64,000 nucleotides of DNA from JAIVJZ01 sp035645695 (lineage in GTDB: Bacteria > Acidobacteriota > Blastocatellia > Pyrinomonadales > Pyrinomonadaceae), in assembly GCA_035645695.1 (NCBI GenBank), contig DASQMC010000070.1, forward strand, positions 149,020-213,019, given 5' to 3'. Both the position numbers and the translations under genes were made by a program. Shown piece by piece: positions 34,974 to 43,337 of this stretch. Each line of letters begins with the position of its first letter. The stretch's first letter is position 1. The notes below the pieces were generated by a model. The model was not told where the DNA came from. It saw only the letters and a program-made list of their open reading frames with translations, and made no database searches.

Positions 34974-36025
34974 ACGAGACGGCCTGTGGCGACGAGCAGT
35001 TCGGCGTTGAGGATGGCCGCGCCCGCCGCGCCGCGCACGGTGTTGTGACTGAGCGCGACGAAGCGATAGTCCATCACGGCGTCCGGCCGGATGCGCCCGA
35101 CGGAGATGCTCATGCCGCGCCCGGCGTCGCGGTCGAGGCGCGGCTGCGGGCGGTCGCGCTCGTCGCGCACGACGACGGGACGCGCGGGCGCGGAGTGGAG
35201 CCGTAGTTCCTGCGGGAGCGCGATGAAGGAAGCGAGCGCGTCTTTGAATTCTTCCAACCCGGCGGCGCGCGCCAGTTTGACGCGCAACGCGCCGAAGTGC
35301 CCCTCGGAGACGTTGACGCGATGACACTGCGCGCTCACTTGCACTTTCGCGTCGGCCACGCCCGCCCCCGTCAACTGCCCCAGAATCTTTAACGTCTCGC
35401 TCTCGATCTTCTCCTCTTCGCCGCCGATGTAGGGCAACAGGTTATCGGCCACGTCGAGCGAGGCGACGCCGGGATAGCCCGCGCCCGAGAGCGCCTGCAT
35501 CGTCGTCGCCACGCACGAGCGGACGCCGAAGCGCGCGTGGAGCGGCGCGAGCGCGAGCGCGATCATGATAGTCGAGCAGTTCGGGTTGGTGACGATGTAG
35601 CCGCGCTCGTAGCCGCGCGTTCGCCGCTGGGTTTCAATCAGCGCGAGGTGCTCGTGGTTGATCTCGGGTATGAGGAGCGGCACGTCCTCGTCCATGCGGA
35701 AGGCCGACGAGTTGCTGATGACCGGATAGCCCGCGCGCGCAAAGGCGTCTTCCGTCTCGCGCGCCATCTCGCCGGGGAGGCTGGAAAAAATGAGGTCGCA
35801 ATCGAGCGGCGGCTGCGGCGCGGATACGACGAGCGCGGAGACGCGCGCGGGCATCTCGCCCGGCAGACGCCACGCGCACGCCTCTCGATAAGGCTTGCCC
35901 TGCGAACGATCCGAGGCCGCAAGCGCGGTCACTTCAAACTGCGGGTGTCCCTCCAGCAGTTCGACGAAACGCTGCCCCACCGTGCCCGTCGCGCCGAGTA
36001 TGCCGACGCGGAATTTTTTTTCCAT
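34970..36025 (-). CDS. asd: Aspartate-semialdehyde dehydrogenase
   Basis: 351 residues. It reduces aspartyl phosphate to aspartate semialdehyde with NADPH, the step after LysC. The NADP motif is ILGATGTVGQ (9-18), the catalytic Cys is in NPNCSTI (Cys150), and QALSGAGYPG and the His in SAQCHRVNVSEGH complete the site. The form is the archaeal/fungal-like branch (SAQCHRV, long C-terminal part) rather than the E. coli type. ATG 36025 has AGGAG eight bases upstream. It is the last gene of the lysine cluster, separated from the aminotransferase by a heptamer array. Confidence 0.92.
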   Translation of the reverse strand: MEKKFRVGILGATGTVGQRFVELLEGHPQFEVTALAASDRSQGKPYREACAWRLPGEMPARVSALVVSAPQPPLDCDLIFSSLPGEMARETEDAFARAGYPVISNSSAFRMDEDVPLLIPEINHEHLALIETQRRTRGYERGYIVTNPNCSTIMIALALAPLHARFGVRSCVATTMQALSGAGYPGVASLDVADNLLPYIGGEEEKIESETLKILGQLTGAGVADAKVQVSAQCHRVNVSEGHFGALRVKLARAAGLEEFKDALASFIALPQELRLHSAPARPVVVRDERDRPQPRLDRDAGRGMSISVGRIRPDAVMDYRFVALSHNTVRGAAGAAILNAELLVATGRLV

Positions 36026-36042
36026 CACAACTCCTGAAGAAT

Positions 36043-36162
36043 GAGAGGCCGGAGGCCAGTGAAGAACGTGTTCTTCTAACTTCTAACTTCTAACCTCTAA
36101 CTTCTGATCTCTGATCTCTGATCTCTGATCTCTAATTTCTAATCTCTAATTTCCGGCCTCTC
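36043..36162. repeat. Heptanucleotide array, YTCTRAY units, flanked by an 11-base inverted repeat
   Basis: 36072-36150 is about eleven 7-base units of the form TTCTAAC, CTCTGAT or CTCTAAT. On each side is GAGAGGCCGGA (36043-36053) or its complement (36152-36162). The aminotransferase stop codon lies in the last repeat unit. Confidence 0.9.
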
Positions 36163-37342
36163 GCTTCCGTTCCAACGCCACCTTGATTCTTTCGACTCCT
36201 TCGGCGAGCGTCGGCGCGTCGGCGCAGAAAGAAAGCCGCAGGTAGCCCTCGCCCTCCGCGCCGAAGGCCGAGCCGGGAACGGTGATGACGCGATGCGCGA
36301 GCAGCCGCTCGGCCACTTCCATCGAACTGCCGTGCGCGCTTACGTCGAGCATCAAATAGAACGCTCCTTCGGGCGCAATCGCGGGCAATTTCAGTTCGCT
36401 CGCGATGAGCGACAGGAGATGATCGCGGCGCGCGCGAAAGATGCGGCGCGCGTCGGCGCGCGCGGCCTCGGCCTCGCCCGTCCACGCGGCGAGCGCGGCC
36501 TTTTGCGAGACGGTCGATGCGCACGTCGTAACGTACCCGTGCAGGACGAGCGCGCTTCTGATAACCTCCGCCGCCCCGTACATCCAACCCGTGCGCCAGC
36601 CCGTCATGCTCATCGACTTTGAAAGACCGCCGATGACGATAGAGCGCGCGGCGCATTCTTCGGAGATGGAACCCGGACGCTCGTCGCCGAAATAAATCTC
36701 GCGATAAATCTCGTCGCTGATGACATAAGCCGAACTGTCGCGGAGCGCGCCCGCCATCGCCGCTAAATCCGCGCGCGAGAAAGTGCGCCCCGTCGGGTTC
36801 GACGGGCTGACGAGGACGACTGCCTTTGTGCGCGGCGTGAGACGGCGGCGAAAGTCTTCAACGTCGAAGGCGAATCCGTCGCGCGCCGGCAGACGATAAA
36901 ACACCGGACGGCCGCCCGCCATCCGCACAATCGTCGGGTAGGCGACGAAACCGGGATCGGGCAGGAGCACCTCGTCGCCCGCGTCCACGAGCGTCATCAG
37001 CGCGAGGTAGAGAGCCTCCTGCGAACCGGCGGTGATGATCACGTTGTCGGGCGCGGCGTCGAGTTGCGGGTAATCGGCTGCGACGAGAGCGCGCAGTGCT
37101 GGAAGACCGGCGTGCGTGGTGTAGCCGTTCTGCTCATCCTCGATGACGCGCACGGCGGCGCGGCGGATCACGTCCGGCGTCGGCAGGTCGGGTTCGCCCA
37201 GGCCCAGATTGATGCTGCCCGGAAGCGCGCGGTCGAAGAGTTGACGAATCATGCTCTTTTCGATGCCGCGCAGGCGCGCCGCCGGTCGGAAGTCGCGCGC
37301 CCCTGCGGCGGCGTCGGCGGCGTTGACGTGTTCGGGATTCAA
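36146..37342 (-). CDS. PLP-dependent aminotransferase, probable N-succinyl-diaminopimelate aminotransferase
   Basis: 398 residues, class I/II fold. SNPTG (Asn182), SDEIYR (Asp210) and GGLSKSMSMTGWR (Lys242) are the cofactor residues; INLGLGEPDLPTP opens the homology near residue 44. Its place between dapD and asd suggests the DapC step; presence of DapD and a DapE-like enzyme argues against the direct LL-DAP aminotransferase route, though sequence alone cannot fix this. The start is TTG at 37342, overlapping the dapD stop (TTGA), with GGAGG ten bases upstream inside dapD. The frame is open far upstream inside dapD, which is not used. Confidence 0.85.
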   Translation of the reverse strand: MNPEHVNAADAAAGARDFRPAARLRGIEKSMIRQLFDRALPGSINLGLGEPDLPTPDVIRRAAVRVIEDEQNGYTTHAGLPALRALVAADYPQLDAAPDNVIITAGSQEALYLALMTLVDAGDEVLLPDPGFVAYPTIVRMAGGRPVFYRLPARDGFAFDVEDFRRRLTPRTKAVVLVSPSNPTGRTFSRADLAAMAGALRDSSAYVISDEIYREIYFGDERPGSISEECAARSIVIGGLSKSMSMTGWRTGWMYGAAEVIRSALVLHGYVTTCASTVSQKAALAAWTGEAEAARADARRIFRARRDHLLSLIASELKLPAIAPEGAFYLMLDVSAHGSSMEVAERLLAHRVITVPGSAFGAEGEGYLRLSFCADAPTLAEGVERIKVALERKREAGN

Positions 37343-38178
37343 CGCAGGTAGTCCTCCAACTGCGCGGCGCGGTCGGTCTTCTCGTCGCGATACTTGACGA
37401 TGACGGGCGCGTAGAGCGACAGCCCCCATTCGCGCCCGCGCTCGCTCGTGACCGCGCGCGAGCCAGGGACGACCACCGCGCCCGCCGGAATTTCGAGCGG
37501 CGCTTCCCCGATGCGGCGATAGATTTGTTCGCGAACGAGATCGTAGACGGGAGTTGAGCCGGTGAGGATCGTGCCGGCCGCGAGCACGGCGCGCTCGCGC
37601 ACGACCGTTCCCTCGTAGATGCCGCAGCCGCCGCCCACGAGCACGTCGTCTTCGATGCAGACGGGCGACGCGCCGACGGGTTCGAGCACGCCGCCCACCT
37701 GCGCCGCCGCGGACAGATGCACGCGCTTCCCGACCTGCGCGCACGAACCGACGAGAGCGTGGCTGTCGATCATCGTGCCTTCGCCGACGTACGCGCCGAC
37801 GTTGACGTACATCGGCGGCATGCACACGACGCCCGCAGCCACATAAGCGCCGTCGCGGACGCTCGACCCGCCGGGCACGAGCCGCACGCCGTCCGCGATG
37901 GCGAACCGGCGGATCGGGTAAGTGTCTTTATCGAAAAACTGTAGCGAGCGGTCGGGCGGAGACATGTCCGCGAGCGCGCCCATGCGAAAGCCCGCGAGGA
38001 TGCCGCGCTTGACCCACGCGTTGACGCGCCACACGCCGTCCGGCGCGCGTTCGGCGGCGCGCGCCTCGCCGCGATTCAGCGCGCCTTTGAACTCCGCAAA
38101 GAGCGCGAAATCCTCCGGCGTGTAATCGCCCGCCGTTTTCGCCGCGAGCGTTTCAATGCGTTCGTGCAGTGTCGCCAT
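37339..38178 (-). CDS. dapD: Tetrahydrodipicolinate N-succinyltransferase
   Basis: 279 residues. It succinylates tetrahydrodipicolinate with succinyl-CoA, committing to the succinylase branch of lysine synthesis. The left-handed beta-helix hexapeptides are seen in YVAAGVVCMPPMYVNVGAYVGEGTMIDSHALVGSCAQVG, quoted in part as MYVNVGAYVGEGTMIDS, with the GGVLEPVGA turn following. ATG 38178 has GGGGAAG upstream; an earlier in-frame codon at 38271 runs into a repeat array and is not the start. It overlaps the next gene by four bases. Confidence 0.93.
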   Translation of the reverse strand: MATLHERIETLAAKTAGDYTPEDFALFAEFKGALNRGEARAAERAPDGVWRVNAWVKRGILAGFRMGALADMSPPDRSLQFFDKDTYPIRRFAIADGVRLVPGGSSVRDGAYVAAGVVCMPPMYVNVGAYVGEGTMIDSHALVGSCAQVGKRVHLSAAAQVGGVLEPVGASPVCIEDDVLVGGGCGIYEGTVVRERAVLAAGTILTGSTPVYDLVREQIYRRIGEAPLEIPAGAVVVPGSRAVTSERGREWGLSLYAPVIVKYRDEKTDRAAQLEDYLR

Positions 38179-38201
38179 CAAGTCTTCCCCTAACTTAAAG
38201 A

Positions 38202-38285
38202 AACGATGAACGCGGAAGTAGGAACGATGAAGTAAAAGCGGAGCGTCTTCACTTCCGCGTTCATCGTTCATACTTCATCGTTTTT
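38202..38285. repeat. GAACGAT-family repeat with inverted half
   Basis: AACGATGAACGCGGAAGT (38202-38219) and its exact complement (38251-38268) flank further GAACGAT/GAAGTA units, inverted again at 38267-38285. The units match those at 13273-13373. It fills the gap between dapA and dapD. Confidence 0.9.
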
Positions 38286-38319
38286 CTATACGGTGTTGAG
38301 TTCCGCTTTCATTGAAAAC

Positions 38320-39228
38320 CTATAACAGTTCGAGTTCTTCCAACACCTCGCGCACGCGCGCGCGGCTCTTTTCCTGAATCGGCACGAGCGGCAGGCGAAA
38401 ATTTTCTTCCAGCAGATTCATCAGCCGCATCGCGGCCTTCACCGGCCCCGGACTCGACTCGATGAAATTAACTTCCATCAAAGGCAACAGGCGGTAGTGC
38501 AGCGCGCGCGCCTCATCCCAACTCCCGGCGAGCGCCAGATCGCACAGCCGCGCCATCAGGCCGGGCGCTTCATTCGACGCGACCGAGATCACGCCGTCCG
38601 CGCCGAGCGCGATGAGCGGCAGCGTCAACGCGTCGTCGCCGGAGAGTACGCGAAAGTTCTCCGGCCGCTCGCGCAAAATCGCCATGATCTGCGAGAGGTC
38701 GCCGGAGGCTTCTTTGACGGCCACGATGTTCTCCACGTCGCGCGCGAGGCTGAGCGCCGTCTCCGCCGTGATGTTTGAAGAAGTGCGACCCGGCACGTTG
38801 TAGATGACGACGGGCAAGCCGTCGATTGACTCGGCCACGGCGCGGAAGTGCGCGTAGAGACCGCTTTGCGTGGGCTTGTTGTAGAACGGCGCGACGACGA
38901 GCACGGCATCCGCGCCCGCGTCGCGCGCGGCTCGGGCGTATTCAATCGCCGCCGAGGTGGAGTTGCTGCCCGTACCGGCGATCACGCGCGCCGCCTCGTG
39001 CGCGCCGTGCGCCGCTTCAATCGTGAGGCGGATAACGAGACGGTCTTCCTCTTCCGTCAACGTCGCGCTCTCGCCCGTCGTCCCGCACGGCACGAGGAGC
39101 CGGACGCTGCCCTCGATCTGTCGCCGGACGAGAGCCGTCAGGCGTTCCTCGTCAACCGTCCCGTCCGCTTTAAACGGCGTCACCAACGCCGTCGCGCACC
39201 CGCGCAGCCAGTCAACTTTTAGAGTCAT
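38320..39228 (-). CDS. dapA: 4-hydroxy-tetrahydrodipicolinate synthase
   Basis: 302 residues. It condenses pyruvate with aspartate semialdehyde. The Schiff-base lysine is in VAVKEASGD (Lys172), the catalytic Tyr in YNVPGRT (Tyr143), and the Thr pair in VPCGTTGES (Thr50-Thr51). The N terminus (LRGCATALVTPF) and length are typical. It lies between two repeat arrays that separate it from dapB (upstream in transcription) and dapD (downstream). Ribosome site: GGCGAG before the ATG. Confidence 0.94.
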   Translation of the reverse strand: MTLKVDWLRGCATALVTPFKADGTVDEERLTALVRRQIEGSVRLLVPCGTTGESATLTEEEDRLVIRLTIEAAHGAHEAARVIAGTGSNSTSAAIEYARAARDAGADAVLVVAPFYNKPTQSGLYAHFRAVAESIDGLPVVIYNVPGRTSSNITAETALSLARDVENIVAVKEASGDLSQIMAILRERPENFRVLSGDDALTLPLIALGADGVISVASNEAPGLMARLCDLALAGSWDEARALHYRLLPLMEVNFIESSPGPVKAAMRLMNLLEENFRLPLVPIQEKSRARVREVLEELELL

Positions 39229-39242
39229 CTCGCCTCCAACTG

Positions 39243-39319
39243 TCGTAAATCGTGAATCGTAAATCGTGAATAGATAAAATCATCTTCGTCTATTTACGAT
39301 CTACGATTCACGATTTACA
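39243..39319. repeat. Heptanucleotide array, CGTRAAT units with inverted half
   Basis: CGTAAAT and CGTGAAT alternate at 39244-39272; the complement follows at 39291-39319. The last residues of dapB (VNRES and the stop) are encoded by the right arm. Confidence 0.92.
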
Positions 39320-40014
39320 GCTTTTATCATTTCGTCTATCACTTCGGAAAATTCGTAGACGCCGCGACGGCCTTTGATCCAGCGAGCGGCGAGCAGCGCG
39401 CCCGAGGCGAAGCCTTCGCGCGTGCGCGCGGTGTGCGTCAGAGTGATCTGATCGGCCGCCGAGTCGAAGCCGACGCGGTGCGTGCCGGGGATGTGCCCTG
39501 CGCGCGTCGAGGCTGTGGGGATGTCGCGCGCGATGTGTGCGGCCAGCACGTCGCGCAGTTTGAGGGCGGTGCCTGAAGGCGCGTCGCGCTTTCGAGAATG
39601 ATGCGCCTCTTCGATGAAGGGCGCGTAATCGGCGGCGGCGAAGAGTTCGGCGGCGCGTGCGACGATGCGATAGAAGATTTGGACGCCGATTGAGAAGTTT
39701 GCGCCGTAGACGAGCGCGCCCGCGTCGTGCGCCTCCACGATGCGGCGCACTTCCGCCTCCACGGCGTTCCACCCGGTCGTGCCCTCGACGAGCGGGACGC
39801 CAGCGCGCGCCGCCGCTTCGACATTTTTGAGCACCGCCGACGCTACGGAAAAGTCTATGGCGGCGTCGTGGCCGCTGAGAAGTTCCGCGAGAGCGTCTAC
39901 GCCCCGCGCCCCGTCGCGCGAGGCGATGACGCGCGCGACTTCGTGACCGTCCGCTTCCGCCAGCGTGCGGACGAGCTTGCCCATCGCGCCGTTGCCGATG
40001 ATGGCGAGCTTCAT
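39301..40014 (-). CDS. dapB: 4-hydroxy-tetrahydrodipicolinate reductase
   Basis: 237 residues. It reduces the DapA product with NAD(P)H. The Rossmann motif is IIGNGAMGKLV (5-15), VEGTTGW lies near 80, the catalytic HHSRKRDAPSGTA (about 142-154) holds the His-His-Lys site and the substrate-binding SGTA. ATG at 40014 overlaps the stop of the M20 gene (ATGA), so the two are translationally coupled. The C-terminal five residues are contributed by the CGTRAAT array, so the natural end may once have been different. Confidence 0.93.
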   Translation of the reverse strand: MKLAIIGNGAMGKLVRTLAEADGHEVARVIASRDGARGVDALAELLSGHDAAIDFSVASAVLKNVEAAARAGVPLVEGTTGWNAVEAEVRRIVEAHDAGALVYGANFSIGVQIFYRIVARAAELFAAADYAPFIEEAHHSRKRDAPSGTALKLRDVLAAHIARDIPTASTRAGHIPGTHRVGFDSAADQITLTHTARTREGFASGALLAARWIKGRRGVYEFSEVIDEMIKAVNRES

Positions 40015-41117
40015 TTCGGAGAAGCCCTTTCTGTGGCCGGGTTCGTCAACATAGCCGACTCCACAGCCGGTTTCACAGCCCGCTCCGAGACGCTGCCCGC
40101 GCCCGCGCGCGCCGGGTCGCGCGCGAGCAATTCGGCGGCGAGCCGCGCGTAGAGTTTGACCGCTTCCACCAGTTCGTCTTTGCTGATGCGCTCGCCGTCT
40201 GTGTGTGCGTCGAGAATGGAACCGGGGCCGAGCAGAAGGGGCGCGCCCCAGTTCGGGAGATAGGGAATGTCGGTCGTAAAGCGCACGACCTCGCTTGCGA
40301 AACCTTCGACCGCCAGCAGGCGCACGGGTTCGGCGACGGAGAGATATTCGATTTCGACGCGATTGCCGACGGCGCGTTCGAGTTCCGCTTTGACGCGCGC
40401 CGATTCGGTGACGAGGCGGATTTGCAGTTCGGCCTGAGCTTCGGCCGGGATGATGTTCGGACGCGTGCCGCCGCCCAGCGTGCCGATGTTGCAGGTGGTT
40501 TGGCCGAAGAAATCATCCGCAGGCCACGCGAGCCGGCGCAGGTCTGCGAGCACGTCGAGCAAGCGTTCGACGGCCGAGTCGCCGTGTTCGGGGTAGGCCG
40601 AGTGCGCGGCGCGCCCACGCGCCTTGAGTCGCAAACGCAGGGAGCCTTTGGAACCGGCGGCGAGTTTGTTTTCGGTCGGCTCGCCGTTGATGAGATACGC
40701 GCACGACGCGGCAAGCGCGTGAGCGTTGGCGACGCGCGCGCCGAGGCTGCCGAGTTCTTCATCGACGGTGAAGAGCAGGCCGATGTCGTTTGTGCCTCCG
40801 GCTCGCAGGGCTTCGGCGGCGAAAATTTGCGCGGCGATGATGCCTTTCGCGTCGCACGAGCCGCGCCCGTAGATGTGCGTCTCGTCTTCGCTCGAAGCGA
40901 TGTGGGGCGGCACGGTGTCGATGTGCGTGGAGAAGAACAGGCGCGGCGCATCGGACGCGGTGGCGATGACGTTCGCGCGGCGCGGCGCGGCCTCCTGTAG
41001 CTCGACCCTGTAGTTCAGACTTTCGAGATACGAAGCGATGAAACGCGCGGCCTCCCACTCGTCGCCGCTCGGCGAGGGGATGTCTATGAGGCGACGCGTG
41101 AGGGCGAAGAGGTTCAA
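40011..41117 (-). CDS. dapE: M20 family deacylase, probable succinyl-diaminopimelate desuccinylase
   Basis: 368 residues of the ArgE/DapE/LysK metallopeptidase family. Metal ligands appear in FFSTHIDTVPP (His), YGRGSCDAKG (Asp) and FTVDEELGSLGA (catalytic and metal Glu pair); the late His ligand is in SILDAHTDGE. RAAHSAYPEHGDSA contains the lid His that completes the site in the dimer. Position between lysC and dapB supports DapE over ArgE or LysK. The start is TTG at 41117, overlapping the lysC stop (TTGA); the earlier ATG at 41171 would lie inside lysC. Overlaps dapB by four bases. Confidence 0.85.
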   Translation of the reverse strand: MNLFALTRRLIDIPSPSGDEWEAARFIASYLESLNYRVELQEAAPRRANVIATASDAPRLFFSTHIDTVPPHIASSEDETHIYGRGSCDAKGIIAAQIFAAEALRAGGTNDIGLLFTVDEELGSLGARVANAHALAASCAYLINGEPTENKLAAGSKGSLRLRLKARGRAAHSAYPEHGDSAVERLLDVLADLRRLAWPADDFFGQTTCNIGTLGGGTRPNIIPAEAQAELQIRLVTESARVKAELERAVGNRVEIEYLSVAEPVRLLAVEGFASEVVRFTTDIPYLPNWGAPLLLGPGSILDAHTDGERISKDELVEAVKLYARLAAELLARDPARAGAGSVSERAVKPAVESAMLTNPATERASPK

Positions 41118-42529
41118 CGCGAGACGCCCTCCTTGCGTTGAAAGAGCGGGGTTAATTCCCGCGTGTCGCACTCGAAGAGAGAGGCGTGCAAACGCCGCAC
41201 GGTCTCTTCCACATCACGTTCGGCCACGACGAATGTGAAGTTGACGTTGGATGCGCCCTGCGAGATCAGGAGGACGTTGATGTCGCCGAGCGTGCTGAAT
41301 ATGCGCGCGGCGATGCCCGACGTATAGCGCAGTTCTTCGCCGACGATGCACACGACGGCGAGATCGGGTTCGACTTTGACGGCGGCGATGGGTCGTAAGT
41401 CTCGTATGATCTCGTCAACCCTGCTCGTGTCTTCGAGCGAGAGCGAGACGGAGACCTCCGAGGTGGTCACGATGTCGATAATCGTGCGGTGGCGCTCGAA
41501 GACTTCAAAGAGCGCGCGCAGGAAACCGTATGCGCCGAGCATGCGGGCGGAAGTGATGTGCAGCACCGTGACGCCTTTTTTGTGCGCGATGGCCTTGACG
41601 GTGCGCGGCGACATCTCGGCGTCGAAATAGACGCCCGTGCCCGGCTGTTCGGGCGCGCGCGAGTTGCAGATGCGCACCGGGATGCCGCGTATGACGGCGG
41701 GCAAAATCGTCTTCGGGTGGAGCACCTTAGCGCCGAAATAGGCGAGTTCCGCCGCTTCCGCGAAGGAGAGGCGGGCGATGGTGCGCGCGTGCGGAACGAC
41801 GCGCGGGTCTGCCGTCAGCACGCCGTTAACGTCCGTCCAGATTTGAATTTCGCGCGCCTCCAGCCCCGCGCCGACGAGCGCGGCCGTGTAGTCCGAACCG
41901 CCGCGCCCGAGCGTCGTCGTGCGGCCGTCCGGCGTGGAGCCGATGTAGCCGCCGAGCACGGGAATGCGCCCCCCGGCGAGCAGCGGCGATAGCGCGGCGC
42001 GCGTGTGTTCGTAAGTTTCATCGCTCGCGGGCGTCGCCGCGCCGTGCACGTCGTCGGTGATGATGCAGCGGCGCGCGTCCACGTAGGCGGCGGGCAGGGC
42101 GCGTTCGGCGAGCACGGCGGCGAGCAACCGCGCCGAGAGGCTTTCGCCGTAGGAGACGATCTCGTCTCTGAGCGGCGGGCACGGTTCCTCTTTCGAGGCG
42201 ACGCGCCGCAGGAGTTCGCCGAGTTCGCGGCGCGCGAGTTCGAGTTCGAGAAACAACTCGTCGCGCGCGCCCGCGGGCAAGGTGCGCGCGACGAGCGCGT
42301 GGCGTTCAAAGTGTCCTTCGAGCGAGCGGAGCGCGCCGTCCGCGTCGCCCGCCGCGGCCGTCTCGACGCTCCCAAGCAGCGCGTCCGTGAAGCGGCTCAT
42401 CGCGGAGACGACCACGACGGGACGTTCCTCCCGTGCGCACTCCCCGACGATTCGCGCCACGCGCTCGAACGCATGCGCGTCCTCGACGGACGTGCCGCCG
42501 AACTTCATCACGGTTGGTTGATCGGACAC
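41114..42529 (-). CDS. lysC: Aspartate kinase
   Basis: 471 residues, monofunctional. It phosphorylates aspartate, opening the aspartate family pathway. KFGGTSVEDA (9-18) and LGRGGSDYTA (kinase core) are seen, then two ACT domains (about 320-460, with ISSARMLGAYGFL-type start HITSARMLGAYGFL) that bind the regulatory amino acid. The overall layout is like the lysine-sensitive E. coli LysC class. The start is GTG at 42529. First gene of the cluster; only 199 bases separate it from the divergent DUF4385 gene, and I see no lysine riboswitch there. Confidence 0.93.
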   Translation of the reverse strand: MSDQPTVMKFGGTSVEDAHAFERVARIVGECAREERPVVVVSAMSRFTDALLGSVETAAAGDADGALRSLEGHFERHALVARTLPAGARDELFLELELARRELGELLRRVASKEEPCPPLRDEIVSYGESLSARLLAAVLAERALPAAYVDARRCIITDDVHGAATPASDETYEHTRAALSPLLAGGRIPVLGGYIGSTPDGRTTTLGRGGSDYTAALVGAGLEAREIQIWTDVNGVLTADPRVVPHARTIARLSFAEAAELAYFGAKVLHPKTILPAVIRGIPVRICNSRAPEQPGTGVYFDAEMSPRTVKAIAHKKGVTVLHITSARMLGAYGFLRALFEVFERHRTIIDIVTTSEVSVSLSLEDTSRVDEIIRDLRPIAAVKVEPDLAVVCIVGEELRYTSGIAARIFSTLGDINVLLISQGASNVNFTFVVAERDVEETVRRLHASLFECDTRELTPLFQRKEGVSR

Positions 42530-42728
42530 TAAATCTCACTCACCCGGCGCACGTCTCGCGCCGGTAGACGAACCAAAAATTTCTGTCGTTTTGACGGGGG
42601 CGAGGCATTATAAGGCATGATGCGTGTTGCCTGATACGCGCGGGCGCGGGGTTTTATTCGGCTGCGGTCGCGCAGGCCACGAATTGTTGTCAGTTGCGCT
42701 ACAAAATCGCGTCACATCACGCGGCATA

Positions 42729-43310
42729 ATGCACGGCTACTCGGACATCCCGGACGGAGAAACTTCGTTGAGTTTCGATTACGAACTCGATTTCAAGGCG
42801 GTTGATTTTCGCAGGCAGCCGGAACTCTATCGCATCGGCAAGGGCGAGCAGGGCGTGTTGCTGGTCGAGCCGTACAAGAGCGAGATTCTGCCCCACTGGC
42901 GTTTCAAAAACCCTGCCGTCGCCCGCGCGTCGGCCGCAAAGATTTACGAACTCTATCTAGGCTATCGCGACGCGAATGATTTCGCCGGGATGGACATGGC
43001 GCGCAAGTTTCTACAGATGGGCTGGACGCGCTCGCTCCGCTATTTCAACCACCGGACGGGGAAGAAATATGTCGGCCCCGTGCCGCAGGGGCGCAAGGGG
43101 CAGAGCGGCGCGTGGGGGCGGGAGGTCGCGCCCTTCGAGCGCGACTACGAGAAACTCGAATCCGCGAAAATCTTTCGCGCGCAACTCGACGCGGTGCTCG
43201 CCGATCCGGTCTATCTCGAGCGCGTGCGCGCGCACCGCGAGCGATACGAGCCTCTGAAACGGGCGACGAAAAGTCGCGCGGCGGCGAAGGAGCGGAAGCC
43301 AAAGTTATGA
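42729..43310 (+). CDS. DUF4385 family protein
   Basis: 193 residues. LYRIGKGEQGVLLVEPYKSEI, LPHWRFKNP and FAGMDMARKFLQMGWTRSLRY are what I recognise as the DUF4385 signature; the function is unknown. The C-terminal 25 residues are Lys/Arg-rich. The ATG at 42729 begins conserved-looking sequence; the open frame to 42624 is not supported. It ends 27 bases before the SPL-family gene, so both are probably in one transcript. Confidence 0.8.
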   Translation: MHGYSDIPDGETSLSFDYELDFKAVDFRRQPELYRIGKGEQGVLLVEPYKSEILPHWRFKNPAVARASAAKIYELYLGYRDANDFAGMDMARKFLQMGWTRSLRYFNHRTGKKYVGPVPQGRKGQSGAWGREVAPFERDYEKLESAKIFRAQLDAVLADPVYLERVRAHRERYEPLKRATKSRAAAKERKPKL

Positions 43311-43337
43311 CCCCGCCGCGCATCTAAATTTCACTAC

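Noticed and set aside
36146..37825. Long N-terminal extension of the aminotransferase into dapD
   Set aside because: The extension is out-of-frame dapD sequence; the TTG at 37342 with GGAGG upstream is the likely start.
42530..42728. Lysine riboswitch before lysC
   Set aside because: The gap is short and shows none of the long-stem junction of the L box.
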